A stretch of 64,000 nt of DNA from Candidatus Nomurabacteria bacterium. Lineage in GTDB: Bacteria; Patescibacteriota; Saccharimonadia; Saccharimonadales; Saccharimonadaceae. The stretch spans positions 1 through 64,000 of the forward strand of contig JAISHF010000003.1 of the NCBI GenBank assembly GCA_031262695.1, written 5' to 3'. Positions 15,293 through 23,815 of the stretch are shown in pieces. The notes beneath the pieces are model-generated. The model was not told the origin of the DNA. It searched no databases and was given only the letters and a program-made list of their open reading frames with translations. The number at the start of each line of letters is the position of its first letter. Within the stretch, counting starts at the first letter, position 1. The position numbers and the translations under genes were made by a program.

Positions 15293-15943
15293 CTACTTAG
15301 TGCCGAAAATGCGGTCGCCGGCGTCGCCGAGACCGGGGACGATATATGCGTCCTCGTTCAGATAGTCGTCAATGTGGCAGGTATAAACCAACACGTCAGG
15401 GTGGGCTTTTTGAACTATCTCGAGTCCCTCGGGGGCGGCAATGATGCAAAGGAATTTAATCCGCTCGCCCGGAACGCCGCATTTTTTGAGCTTACTAATT
15501 GCATCTACCGCCGTGCCGCCTGTGGCGAGCATGGGGTCTAAGAGGAGCACCCGACGTTTTTCGATTTCTGCGGGGAACTTAGCGTAGTAATCAACAGGCT
15601 GCCTGGTTTCGTGATCGCGATAGATACCGATATGCCCAACCTTAGCTGCGGGGATTGCCTGCCTTGCGCCATCCAACATACCAGTGCCGGCTCGCAAAAT
15701 TGGCACAAGTGCTAATTTGCGGTCGTCTATCATCTGGGCTTGGCAAGTACAAATCGGGGTCTCTACGGGGGTGGGGCCGAGTGGCAAATCACGGGTTGCT
15801 TCATAGCACATAAAAGTTGCAATTTCACTGATAAGGTCGCTAAACTGCTGAGTGCCGGTATATTTGTCGCGAAGTATAGCCAGTTTGTGCTGAACTAATG
15901 GGTGGTCTATCACCTTAACAGTATCAGTAGAGAAGTTAGCCAT
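15293..15943 (-). CDS. upp: Uracil phosphoribosyltransferase
   Basis: Converts uracil plus PRPP to UMP, the key salvage step. Family marks are LVPILRAGTGMLDG, YAKFPAEIEKRRVLLLDPMLATGGTA (the PRPP loop) and VPGLGDAGDRIFGTK at the C-terminus. At 216 aa it is full length. It starts inside the last 8 bp of uraA, so uptake and phosphoribosylation are coupled. Base composition here is balanced (G about equal to C on the + strand), unlike the G-rich surroundings. No de novo pyrimidine genes are in the window. Confidence 0.97.
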   Translation of the reverse strand: MANFSTDTVKVIDHPLVQHKLAILRDKYTGTQQFSDLISEIATFMCYEATRDLPLGPTPVETPICTCQAQMIDDRKLALVPILRAGTGMLDGARQAIPAAKVGHIGIYRDHETRQPVDYYAKFPAEIEKRRVLLLDPMLATGGTAVDAISKLKKCGVPGERIKFLCIIAAPEGLEIVQKAHPDVLVYTCHIDDYLNEDAYIVPGLGDAGDRIFGTK

Positions 15944-17339
15944 TACTAGCCACCTCCTCTGTGGAAGTGTTTTTGCGGCCGATATTCAGGACTAAGTTAA
16001 GGAATATGCCGACCATAGCGGCCGTGGCAATAGCGGGCAGCTCGGCGCCGAAAACCGGAATCATACCGCCGGGGAAGCCGAAAGAGCCGCCGATACCAAT
16101 GACGAGAATCACCGCGATAACCGCGACATTGCGCTCGTCAAAGATATTTACCTTTTTGCTAATCATTAGGGCTACACCTTGTACGGCGATTACGCCGAAC
16201 AAGTAGATGCAAGCACCATTGATGACCGCCGCCGGGATTGTGTTAATGAAAGCCGCGACCGGACCGATAAAGGAAACTGCCATTGCCAAGAGTGCTGCTA
16301 CTGCCAGAACGGCGTTAGAGAATACCTTAGTGATTGACATTGTGCTGATATTCTCTCCGTAGTTCGTCCCCGCGGGGCCGCCGAACATTGAGGCAACAAT
16401 GTCACAGAGACCGTCCGCAAAGAGGTTGAGCCCGAGTTTGTTTGCAATCTTGTATTTGCGGGGGGCTTTTTGCTTAGTCGCCGAACCTGTGAGGTTCTTT
16501 TCATCAGCCAACTTATTAATATATAAGTCAAGTTGGAATAGGTGCGCCGTCGACTCGGGTATCGTCGCAATCGCAATCGGCATAATAGCCAGAACTGCTG
16601 CGAGGTTGGGCTTAGGTAAGGTGAAGTGCGGGGCAACAACTAAGTCGGAAGTGAGCACAGGCGTAAAATCAACTATCCCGAGACAGATACTTGCGACATA
16701 GCCAACAACAATACCGAGCAAAATCGGCAACTGCTTCCAGACGCCTTTACAGAAGACTGAAAACAAAACGGTTGCGAGCAAGGTGATGAGCGCTGCAACC
16801 CACGCTTTGCTGCTTGCAGTGTTGGCGGTAGCATCATAGCCGGCCGCTGAGGTGAGTGCTGTCGCAAAGAGCGAGGCGCCGATAATCAGCGCAACAGAAC
16901 CAGTGACGGACGGCGGTAAAACCTTCTCGATTTTAGCCATACCGAACTTGGCAACGATAAGCCCAACAACCATAGAAACTAAGCCCGACATAATAATGCC
17001 GAATTGAGCCTGGCTGATCAGGGCGTCAGGAGCCGTTTCACCGAATTTGGCGCCGGTCATCCCGACAATCGCCGCAATGTAGCTAAAACTGCTGCCATAG
17101 TATAGAGGGATAGCCGTTTTGTCGCTGCTAAAAAGTTTGGTCACGCCCAAAAATACCAAGGTTGCCAAACCTGAGGCAAAAATGGTGGTTGAGACGTGGA
17201 AGCCGGTGAGTAGGGCGACCGTCACGGTCGCCGGGAACATCACAAGCATTTGCTGTAAGGCAAATGCAAGCAGTTTGCCGGCCGAGGGGCGCTCGTCAGG
17301 TAAATAGCCCCCCCCCACGGGTTTTAAGGTATTCTGCAT
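15936..17339 (-). CDS. uraA: Uracil/xanthine permease, NCS2 family
   Basis: Inner-membrane proton symporter for nucleobases, most likely uracil because it is fused in an operon with upp. There are about 12-14 hydrophobic helices. YYGSSFSYIAAI near the N-terminus and the GGPAGTNYGENIS block are the NCS2 substrate-binding region. Length 467 aa. AAGGAGG lies 6 nt before the ATG. The leader of about 95 nt contains a UUCG-tetraloop hairpin and an alternative pairing with the ribosome site, so translation may be regulated. The promoter shares its -35 hexamer with the divergent tRNA-Arg gene. Confidence 0.95.
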   Translation of the reverse strand: MQNTLKPVGGGYLPDERPSAGKLLAFALQQMLVMFPATVTVALLTGFHVSTTIFASGLATLVFLGVTKLFSSDKTAIPLYYGSSFSYIAAIVGMTGAKFGETAPDALISQAQFGIIMSGLVSMVVGLIVAKFGMAKIEKVLPPSVTGSVALIIGASLFATALTSAAGYDATANTASSKAWVAALITLLATVLFSVFCKGVWKQLPILLGIVVGYVASICLGIVDFTPVLTSDLVVAPHFTLPKPNLAAVLAIMPIAIATIPESTAHLFQLDLYINKLADEKNLTGSATKQKAPRKYKIANKLGLNLFADGLCDIVASMFGGPAGTNYGENISTMSITKVFSNAVLAVAALLAMAVSFIGPVAAFINTIPAAVINGACIYLFGVIAVQGVALMISKKVNIFDERNVAVIAVILVIGIGGSFGFPGGMIPVFGAELPAIATAAMVGIFLNLVLNIGRKNTSTEEVASNG

Positions 17340-17430
17340 AATGAACCTCCTTAAAGGTGGCCCCGAAGGGCAAAAGATTTGGATGTAAAGGTTCGTTCAC
17401 CTCCCACCCTGCATAATATGGTTTTTCTGT
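17340..17430 (-). promoter_or_regulatory. Structured uraA leader, candidate translational switch
   Basis: On the minus strand the leader holds GGGTGGGAGGTGAACGAACC, then GCCC-TTCG-GGGC (a UUCG tetraloop hairpin, 17362-17373), then CCACC and AAGGAGGTTC just before the ATG. AGGT/ACCT forms a local hairpin in the first part. The same ACCT-containing GAACCT can instead pair exactly with AGGTTC of the ribosome site. GGTGG can pair with CCACC. These pairings are mutually exclusive. No known class is recognised. Confidence 0.45.
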
Positions 17431-17434
17431 GGTT

Positions 17435-17486
17435 ATTATAGCACAATGGCAAGCGTTTTGCAAATTTTGGGGAAAAGTAGTATAAT
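17435..17486. promoter_or_regulatory. Divergent promoters sharing one palindromic -35
   Basis: TTGCAA (17458-17463) is its own reverse complement. To the right, 17 bp leads to TATAAT (17481-17486) for tRNA-Arg. To the left on the minus strand, 17 bp leads to TATAAT (17435-17440) for uraA-upp. Both promoters therefore use the same hexamer with ideal spacing. Confidence 0.8.
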
Positions 17487-17494
17487 ATAATAGT

Positions 17495-17570
17495 GGTCTG
17501 GTAGCTCAACTGGAAGAGCAGATCCGTCCTAAGGATAAGGTTGTAGGTTCAAGTCCTATCCAGACTACCA
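17495..17570 (+). tRNA. tRNA-Arg (CCT)
   Basis: 76 nt with encoded CCA. Acceptor GGTCTGG pairs with CCAGACT, with a G-T wobble at 1-72. The anticodon loop GTCCTAA gives CCT for AGG codons. T loop TTCAAGT is standard. Own promoter, and followed by a double-hairpin trailer. Confidence 0.95.
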
Positions 17571-17576
17571 CATCGC

Positions 17577-17652
17577 ACTTTTCTTGGCAAGAAAAGTTCG
17601 GCAAAAGAACTTAGTTAAGAAAAATGCCCAAGAGTGAATCTCGGGCATTTTT
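17577..17652 (+). terminator. Double-hairpin trailer after tRNA-Arg
   Basis: First stem ACTTTTCTT/AAGAAAAGT (17577-17585, 17589-17597). Second stem AAAAATGCCC/GGGCATTTTT (17620-17629, 17643-17652) with a T-run, a good terminator. The linker AAAAGAACTTAGTTAAG closely resembles that after tRNA-Ala at 52.8 kb. Confidence 0.85.
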
Positions 17653-17702
17653 CGCAAATAGTAGTTTTGCAAACTGGGGTGAAATGTGCTATAATTTAGG
17701 AA

Positions 17703-20700
17703 ATGGCGAAAGATATTCCGAGCACAGGCTATCGCGGGATTTATGGGGCTGAGGCGACGGGTAAAGACCCTGCGAATATTCGGGCGGCACAGACAAGTGC
17801 GGCGGATCATTTTGCGGCGGCGGAGAAGTCGGCGAGTGGGGCGGTGGCAAAAAATAATGATAGGACGACGAGCGGTAGTGCGGATATGGCGGAAAATGGT
17901 TTTACGCCGCGATACACTGGCGCAGGCGAGCCCGCACAAAAATCCCTTGCCTCACGAAACAGCCAGGGCGCTCGCACCCCTCTTGGCGCCGCTAACGCGT
18001 CACCAATTCACCCCGCATCGTTCGGCAAGGGACATTTTGCGCGAGCTCGCAAAAGCACGGGGTCAGGAGGTAAAAACCGCAAGCCGCTGTTTGCGATTGG
18101 GGGGCTGACGGGGCTGTTGGCGCTGATTATGTTTGCGACTTCTAGTTTGTTGCCGATACATTTGGTTGAGAATATGATTGGAATGAAAAATTCGTTTGGC
18201 ACGACGGCGGAGGTGCGGGGCACGCGGCTGATTCAGCGAGTGCTTGGTAAGGATAATACCAAAGCGCTGAATACTTTTAGCAAGCGGAATACTTTGTCTG
18301 CAAAACGGATTACTCAAATGAACCGCGGCTTGGAGGCGGAGGGGCTGCGGTTGCGGGCGGACGGCGACAATGTGATTTTACAGTCGGCGCTGGGCGCGGA
18401 CGGCAAGATTAATTTTGAAGCAGACGGCACAATGCGCTGGAACACGGCGGCGGTGAGCGAAGTGGAGTTTGCGGCGTTGATTGCGGAGCATCCGAATATT
18501 CGTAATGGGTTTAATAAGGGTGCACAGGGCATCACGGGGCGGACGAGCGGTTGGTATAATCGGGCAATGGCGTTCTTTTTGAACAAAAATGCCTTGACAC
18601 GGAACTTGTTTAAGGATTTTATTGCTAAGACCGAGGGCAACACGAGTTATCACGAGGCACAAGAACTGATTGCGACGGCTGAAAAAAAAGTGACAAAAAA
18701 TAATATAGATTTGGCGACGCAAGAGCGGACGACCGACCCAGAAACAGGTAAAACGACTGACAGCCTGAGCCAGAATGAGATTGGGCAAGATTTTCCAGCA
18801 GCAAAGGCGGCGATTGGTGCCGATATTCGGGCGCGGGCACTGCAAATAGCAGGGCGAGCGGGCGGGATTAGCACGGCGCTGACGGCGAGTTGTGCGGTGT
18901 TTTTGGCAGTTGGGGCGGCTTCGGCGGTGTTTGCAGCAATGGAAATGGCGAAAGGCTTGCAGGTAGTGGCGGCGTGGTTGGAGGCGGGGCAAAAAATGCA
19001 GGCGGGCGAGGGCGACGAAAGTTATTATGCGTTGGGTGATGCTTTGACAATACAGACGACAACGACAGCGTTTGACAAAGACGGCAACGAGATTGAACTG
19101 CATAACGGCGCACAAAAAAGCGCAACGGAGTCGGCGGGCTTGCAAAATGTCTTGGTGGGCGGCACATTTACGGCCGAGAACGACCAAAGTGCGTTGAAAT
19201 ACCATGCTGAAAAAGCCGTGGGCTATATGGGAATTACAGGCGGTTCGGTAGCGGGATGCTTGGCGGCGATGTTGGCGGGCGGGGTTATTGGCGCGGTCGC
19301 CGAAGCGTTCTCTATTGTGGTGTCGTTTGTGCCGATTGCGGGGCAGGCGTTTGCGATTGGTAAGTTGCTAGCAAAAGTAGCGGCTGATACAGCAACGCAA
19401 GCGGCGATTTCAGTGGCGATTGGTGCGGGTGTCGGGGCGCTGACGGCAATGCTGGCAAAGGGCTTGATTACGACAATTGCGACCGATGTGGAGGGTGAGG
19501 ATTTTGGCAACTTGCTGGCGAGTGTCGGCGGGCGATATATGTCGGGCGTGCATCAGGCGAATGGCGGCGTGGTAGCGACCGAGGAGCGGGCGCTGGCGTA
19601 TTATCGCGAGACGCAGGCGGTTTTGGCAAGACAGGCCGAGTCGGATCGTGCCGAGCGGAGCCCGTTTGATATAACCACCAAAAATACTTTTTTGGGAAGT
19701 TTGGCGTATAATATGAGTGGTTTTGCGGCGAGTAGTTCGCTATTTTCTAATTTGACAGGTTTGGCGTCGGCAGTGCAGGCATCTAGCCTGCCATTACAAT
19801 GGCGTGCGAGCGCAGATGTGGCAGGCGAGTTGGCATTTAAGGACGGGCTAGGCAACTGCCCACAACTATCGCAACTCTACCCTGAGGGGATTACCGAGGG
19901 CGAGGACGGCACAGTGCATACGGTAGCGTGCGATTTGTTTGGCAACCCGATTCGCACCAATGATTTGGAGGCGATGGAGTTGGACCCTGAATATGTTTTT
20001 TGGAAAACGGCCTTTACTTGCGACGGTAGCGAATGTTCGTTTGGCAAAAGTGGCGACGAAACGCAAACTTATAGCGGCACGCATTTTGATGGCACGGAAT
20101 GGACGCTGACTGGCAATGCGACGGTGGAGGTGGACGAAAATGGGCTAGAAAAAATTAACCCAAAAAGCGAGCTCGGCAAGATGATTGTTTATGGCGTAAA
20201 CCGTTCAACTGACCCTGGGGTGTTGGATTTGAATATTATGATGGCGGAGGACGACTCGGGACCGAGTTGGCTGGGCTGGGCGCCAGTAGTGGGCGAGATT
20301 CAGCAGGCGGTTTCGGCGGTCAACCAGAGTGAGGCGCTGGCTAGCGGTTGGGTAGATGGCAAGAATTATTGCAACGGCTGCACCGAAGAATGGGATACAA
20401 AATACCGCTACTTAAACCAATATATTGTGGACGATAATTTATATGAGGTGATGGGTGGCGTGGAGAAGAGTGCGACGGTGGCGTTCTTGGAAGAGGAAGT
20501 TTGGCCGACGATGGACCAGAGTGCGGAGGGGATTTTGGCGCGAAATATGGGCGTGTCAAAAGATTATGTGAGTTCTAGTTTGGCTTATGTGAGCGACTTA
20601 TTGCAGACGCCACAAAGCGAGGAGGCGCTGGTTGCGAGCGCGCCGAGTATTTATGCTACTTATTATAATAATAGACAAATCGGGCAATTAATGTTGCCTA

Positions 20701-20795
20701 AAAAAGATGCCACTTATGTGATGCTTGCAAAAATCCAAGAGCCAGCAAAATTGCCAGATTTACGCCGACGATTTAACGCGGAGGTGATGGCATGA
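17703..20795 (+). CDS. Large polytopic membrane protein, cassette A, 1030 aa
   Basis: Unknown family, paralogous along its length to the 1066-aa protein at 23816. Residues 1-125 are a low-complexity Ala/Gly/Ser N-terminus opening with GYRGIYGAEATGK. A transmembrane helix (about 128-150) ends in SSLLPIHLVEN. Further hydrophobic segments lie near 390-415, 500-540 and 560-590. The rest is a large soluble C-terminal part with paired cysteines (TCDGSECSF, YCNGC), suggesting extracytoplasmic disulfides. It ends in LRRRFNAEVMA. The promoter is TTGCAA (17667-17672), 17 bp, TATAAT (17690-17695), with the -10 only 7 nt before the ATG. It overlaps the hydrolase gene by 4 bp. Envelope secretion or attachment is the likely setting; the function is not known. 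Confidence 0.7.
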   Translation: MAKDIPSTGYRGIYGAEATGKDPANIRAAQTSAADHFAAAEKSASGAVAKNNDRTTSGSADMAENGFTPRYTGAGEPAQKSLASRNSQGARTPLGAANASPIHPASFGKGHFARARKSTGSGGKNRKPLFAIGGLTGLLALIMFATSSLLPIHLVENMIGMKNSFGTTAEVRGTRLIQRVLGKDNTKALNTFSKRNTLSAKRITQMNRGLEAEGLRLRADGDNVILQSALGADGKINFEADGTMRWNTAAVSEVEFAALIAEHPNIRNGFNKGAQGITGRTSGWYNRAMAFFLNKNALTRNLFKDFIAKTEGNTSYHEAQELIATAEKKVTKNNIDLATQERTTDPETGKTTDSLSQNEIGQDFPAAKAAIGADIRARALQIAGRAGGISTALTASCAVFLAVGAASAVFAAMEMAKGLQVVAAWLEAGQKMQAGEGDESYYALGDALTIQTTTTAFDKDGNEIELHNGAQKSATESAGLQNVLVGGTFTAENDQSALKYHAEKAVGYMGITGGSVAGCLAAMLAGGVIGAVAEAFSIVVSFVPIAGQAFAIGKLLAKVAADTATQAAISVAIGAGVGALTAMLAKGLITTIATDVEGEDFGNLLASVGGRYMSGVHQANGGVVATEERALAYYRETQAVLARQAESDRAERSPFDITTKNTFLGSLAYNMSGFAASSSLFSNLTGLASAVQASSLPLQWRASADVAGELAFKDGLGNCPQLSQLYPEGITEGEDGTVHTVACDLFGNPIRTNDLEAMELDPEYVFWKTAFTCDGSECSFGKSGDETQTYSGTHFDGTEWTLTGNATVEVDENGLEKINPKSELGKMIVYGVNRSTDPGVLDLNIMMAEDDSGPSWLGWAPVVGEIQQAVSAVNQSEALASGWVDGKNYCNGCTEEWDTKYRYLNQYIVDDNLYEVMGGVEKSATVAFLEEEVWPTMDQSAEGILARNMGVSKDYVSSSLAYVSDLLQTPQSEEALVASAPSIYATYYNNRQIGQLMLPKKDATYVMLAKIQEPAKLPDLRRRFNAEVMA

Positions 20796-22072
20796 AAAAG
20801 TGGTTAGCTGGGGCTGTAGGGTTGGTGTTTGTGATGGCAAACTTAGTGCCGGCGTCGGCGATAGCAACGCGGGACGAGGAACTTTGGAACGAGGCGGGGA
20901 TTTTGTTTTATGACCCTGACGATATGGCTGTGGAATGCGTGAGTATGACGCTCGGGCAGGCGACGGGCAGCGCAACGGCAGGATTAAGCGCACAGCAGGC
21001 AGCGTTTGTGGACCAATATCAGGGGTTGGCGTCGGCACTGAGTGTGCAATATGGTATTCCGTGGGAGGCAGTAATGGCGCAGGGGATTTTGGAAAGCGCA
21101 GCGGGGACGAGCAATTTTGCGCGGAACCGCAATAACTTTTTTGGGATTGGGGCATATGACACAAACCCGAATAATGCGCATAGTTTTGAGACACCCGAAG
21201 CGGGCTGGGAGGGCTATTATCGGTTTATCCGCGACAACGCCAATTATCGCAATAATGGCGTGTTTCAGGAGCCGACTATTACCAACCCGTATGCTTATAT
21301 TGCGGCGATTAAGGCGGCAGGGTATGCGACGAGCCCAATTTATGTGAGTAGTTTGACGCCGATTATTGCGGCGATTATTACACGAGCAAACGAGCAAGGC
21401 TGGAAGACTTCGGCGGAACTGGCGCGCGAGAACCCTGAGATGTTGAATGCCGCCGAGCAAAATGCAGCGGGGGCGAATGCTGGCTCGGAGGTGGCAAACT
21501 TTTTGACTTATTGTTCGGGCGTGAGTTTGACGGGCGATTATGCGACCGATTTACATAATACGATTTTGGAATTTTCGTGGCCGGGGTTGCGTTCGCACAA
21601 GGCGACTGACCCGAAGCCAGCATATTATAACGCCTTGGAAGGATTTGGATTTTTTGGTAGTAGGGACGCTTATATCAAGGCGGGGGCGTCGTGTGATGCG
21701 TTTGTGGCGACAGTAATGCGGGCAAGCGGTGCCGACCCTGAGTTCCCGTGCTGCGGAACTTCTAACCAGATGCGCTACCTGAAGAATAGTGGCAAATATA
21801 CTGAGATTAAGAATTTGCGAAATGTTTCTAATTTGCAAGACGGTGATATATTTATATTAAATGGGCATATTATGATTTTTGTGAACGAGGACAGCAAGCC
21901 GAAGGTGGCGCATGCGAGCCGCGACACGAGTACTTCGTGCAAAAAATATACAGGGATGCTGACGACGCAACACGGCGGGCGGATTTCGTCTTGCGCGCGG
22001 ACGGGCGAGCGGGGCAATGTGTATTTTAGCGACCATCGCGGGCCATATCAGATTTTTCGGAGGAACGGGTGA
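20792..22072 (+). CDS. Exported peptidoglycan hydrolase, cassette A
   Basis: Two-domain wall enzyme of 426 aa with a signal peptide (1-23). The first domain (about 68-205) is a FlgJ-like glucosaminidase: QYGIPWEAVMAQGILESAAG with the candidate catalytic Glu at 101, then NNFFGIGAYD. The second domain (about 250-426) looks like an NlpC/P60 or CHAP-type cysteine peptidase: GASCDAFVATVMR (C301) and LQDGDIFILNGHIMIFV (H359). It could cut both glycan and peptide bonds, a VirB1-like role that opens the wall for the neighbouring membrane protein. It overlaps both neighbours by 4 bp. Paralogous to 27013-28323. Confidence 0.82.
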   Translation: MKKWLAGAVGLVFVMANLVPASAIATRDEELWNEAGILFYDPDDMAVECVSMTLGQATGSATAGLSAQQAAFVDQYQGLASALSVQYGIPWEAVMAQGILESAAGTSNFARNRNNFFGIGAYDTNPNNAHSFETPEAGWEGYYRFIRDNANYRNNGVFQEPTITNPYAYIAAIKAAGYATSPIYVSSLTPIIAAIITRANEQGWKTSAELARENPEMLNAAEQNAAGANAGSEVANFLTYCSGVSLTGDYATDLHNTILEFSWPGLRSHKATDPKPAYYNALEGFGFFGSRDAYIKAGASCDAFVATVMRASGADPEFPCCGTSNQMRYLKNSGKYTEIKNLRNVSNLQDGDIFILNGHIMIFVNEDSKPKVAHASRDTSTSCKKYTGMLTTQHGGRISSCARTGERGNVYFSDHRGPYQIFRRNG

Positions 22073-22722
22073 GGGCGTGGTTTTTGAGTTTAGGCAAGTT
22101 TAGGTGGTGGTTGGTGCTTGGGGTCGTGGCGGTTTTGGCGTTGCTAGGTGTAATGTTTTATCGGCTGGTGTGGTCGGCAAGTTTAACGATTACGGCGGCG
22201 CCGTATGATGTGGCGATTACAGTCAACGGCACGACAGTAGAGAATAAAAAGACGCGGCGGTGGCGGGCGGGGGAGTATCTGGTGCGATTGGAACGAGAAG
22301 GGTTTGACGCCGAGGAGCATTTAGTGGTTTTGAAGGGCGGCGACGCGACAGAATTGGTTTATGCGTTGTTGCCGAGCGATGGTGATTATCAGTGGTATTT
22401 GGATAATGCGGAGGACGGGATGATTTTAGACACGGTAATGAGCGGGCTGGCGGACGCCGAGTCAGAGAGCCTATTGGAGCGGTTCCCGATTTTGGAGGAG
22501 TTGCCGTATCGGACGAATTTTTATGAGTTAGTTTTGTTTGCGTTGCCGAGCTCGGAGAGCGCGCTTTTGACGCTGGAACTAACGATTTTTGAAGTGCCAC
22601 GGGATGATATTTATGCGACGCCAGAGAAGTTTGCTTTATATTCGGCGGAGTGTCGGGCGTGGCTTTTGGAGCAGGGGCTGGGTGAGGGTGAGTTTGAGAT
22701 TGTAAGCGGAAATGGTGTCTAA
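22069..22722 (+). CDS. PEGA-domain membrane protein, cassette A
   Basis: 217 aa, starting at GTG inside the hydrolase stop (GTGA overlap). One transmembrane helix (about 12-34) is followed by a PEGA-like beta domain (SLTITAAPYDVAITVNGTTV, LVRLEREGFDAEEHLVVL), as found in surface-associated proteins. A C-terminal region of about 120 residues has no recognised fold. The paralogue is at 28323. Probably anchored with its domain outside, next to the hydrolase product. Confidence 0.72.
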   Translation: MRAWFLSLGKFRWWLVLGVVAVLALLGVMFYRLVWSASLTITAAPYDVAITVNGTTVENKKTRRWRAGEYLVRLEREGFDAEEHLVVLKGGDATELVYALLPSDGDYQWYLDNAEDGMILDTVMSGLADAESESLLERFPILEELPYRTNFYELVLFALPSSESALLTLELTIFEVPRDDIYATPEKFALYSAECRAWLLEQGLGEGEFEIVSGNGV

Positions 22723-22725
22723 CTA

Positions 22726-22782
22726 TTGACTTTTAGACATAAGTGTGATACAATGTAGTTAATCCCGCCGAGGTCGGGGCGG
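22726..22782 (+). promoter_or_regulatory. Promoter and leader hairpin of the lipoprotein gene
   Basis: TTGACT (22726-22731), 17 bp, TACAAT (22749-22754). The roughly 80-nt leader contains CCGCC/GGCGG (about 22765-22782). This shows the lipoprotein is not simply read through from cassette A. Confidence 0.7.
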
Positions 22783-22841
22783 TTGACTATACCTAAAAAT
22801 AGTTTTGTATCTTAAAATGATTATGTAAAGGAGGCCTCTTT

Positions 22842-23729
22842 ATGAAAAAGATGGCGATTTTATTGACTCTTGTGATGGCACTTTTTGCCTTGACGGCGTG
22901 CGGCAAGGAGGCCGTGATATCTGACGTGTCCGAGGCGATATACTCAACAACCGAGGCGACAACCGAGGCTGCGACAGCAGTGGCAGCTGAGGCGGAATTT
23001 GAGGCAACTGAAACGGCACCGATTTTACAGCCCGATTGGGCGGCATTTGACAGCCCGATAGCAGTGGCGGATTTCGCAAAAGATTTGCCGAATGGGTTTG
23101 AGCTAATAAGACAGACCGACTCAATGTTTGCCTTTAAAAACCAGACATTAGAACTCACTATACTGTATAATTTGGACGTAGGTGAAGCGATAGGCGACGA
23201 TTTTTTCTGCGCGACTTCTGTGATCCTTGAAGATTTGCCTCGTAATGAAACTGCACGGTGTTTATCTTATAGTTTTTCTGGGCAAAGCGTTTGCGCCTAT
23301 ATGGACGACGGCGAAAAGCATGGGCTTTCGCACGATTTGGCAAGTTTTTTGCTAGGTTTGATGCGTGAGGTAGACAGCAATGTGGCTAGTTTGCTCGGAT
23401 CCGAGGAGGATCAGCAGGTAATTTGCGAGCAGTTAGGCGATAGTAATGCGATACTTCGCTATGTTGATGTCTCTGTTTTTGGTAGCGAACTTATGTTTGA
23501 TACAGTGCGCTTAGCCTCTAACGAAGAAGGTCGTATAAATGTATGGCTTCGTGATGGCAGGTGCCATGTTGGGTTCTACGTTGGTGAGCGGTCGGAGCAA
23601 TACGATCTTGAGTATGAAGACGCTCAATTCAGCTATCTGCCTCTAACGCCGAAACTGGACCCGCGGATATTGCAGGCTGTGCCGTTTGTAGTAGAAAATG
23701 GGCACGTCTTGGAGGACTCGTTGTCATAA
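22842..23729 (+). CDS. Predicted lipoprotein, 295 aa
   Basis: Signal sequence with a lipobox (LFALTAC at 16-20 of the chain), so it should be lipid-anchored outside the membrane. A Glu/Ala/Thr-rich linker (VSEAIYSTTEATTEAATAV) is followed by a soluble domain of about 240 residues with no recognised family. AAAGGAGG lies upstream of the ATG. Its own promoter and terminator, and a more balanced codon use than the G-rich cassette genes around it, mark it as an independent unit lodged between the two cassettes; it may be a later insertion. Confidence 0.75.
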   Translation: MKKMAILLTLVMALFALTACGKEAVISDVSEAIYSTTEATTEAATAVAAEAEFEATETAPILQPDWAAFDSPIAVADFAKDLPNGFELIRQTDSMFAFKNQTLELTILYNLDVGEAIGDDFFCATSVILEDLPRNETARCLSYSFSGQSVCAYMDDGEKHGLSHDLASFLLGLMREVDSNVASLLGSEEDQQVICEQLGDSNAILRYVDVSVFGSELMFDTVRLASNEEGRINVWLRDGRCHVGFYVGERSEQYDLEYEDAQFSYLPLTPKLDPRILQAVPFVVENGHVLEDSLS

Positions 23730-23748
23730 GGAGCAAGACATAATCACA

Positions 23749-23782
23749 TTAGGCACCTCTTGCGAGGTGCCTAATTATTTTT
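23749..23782 (+). terminator. Intrinsic terminator after the lipoprotein gene
   Basis: TTAGGCACCTC (23749-23759) pairs perfectly with GAGGTGCCTAA (23764-23774), followed by a T-rich run. Confidence 0.9.
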
Positions 23783-23809
23783 GTAAAAAAGATTTGTGTG
23801 TTATTATAT
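23781..23809 (+). promoter_or_regulatory. Promoter of cassette B
   Basis: TTGTAA (23781-23786), 17 bp, TTATAT (23804-23809), with the -10 ending exactly 6 nt before the ATG at 23816. The -35 overlaps the terminator T-run of the lipoprotein gene. Confidence 0.6.
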
Positions 23810-23815
23810 ATATAG

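Noticed and set aside
18378-19205. Long minus-strand open frame of 275 codons inside cassette A
   Set aside because: It mirrors the strongly biased codons of the 1030-aa gene on the other strand, has Arg/Cys-rich low-information sequence, and lacks a ribosome site or promoter.
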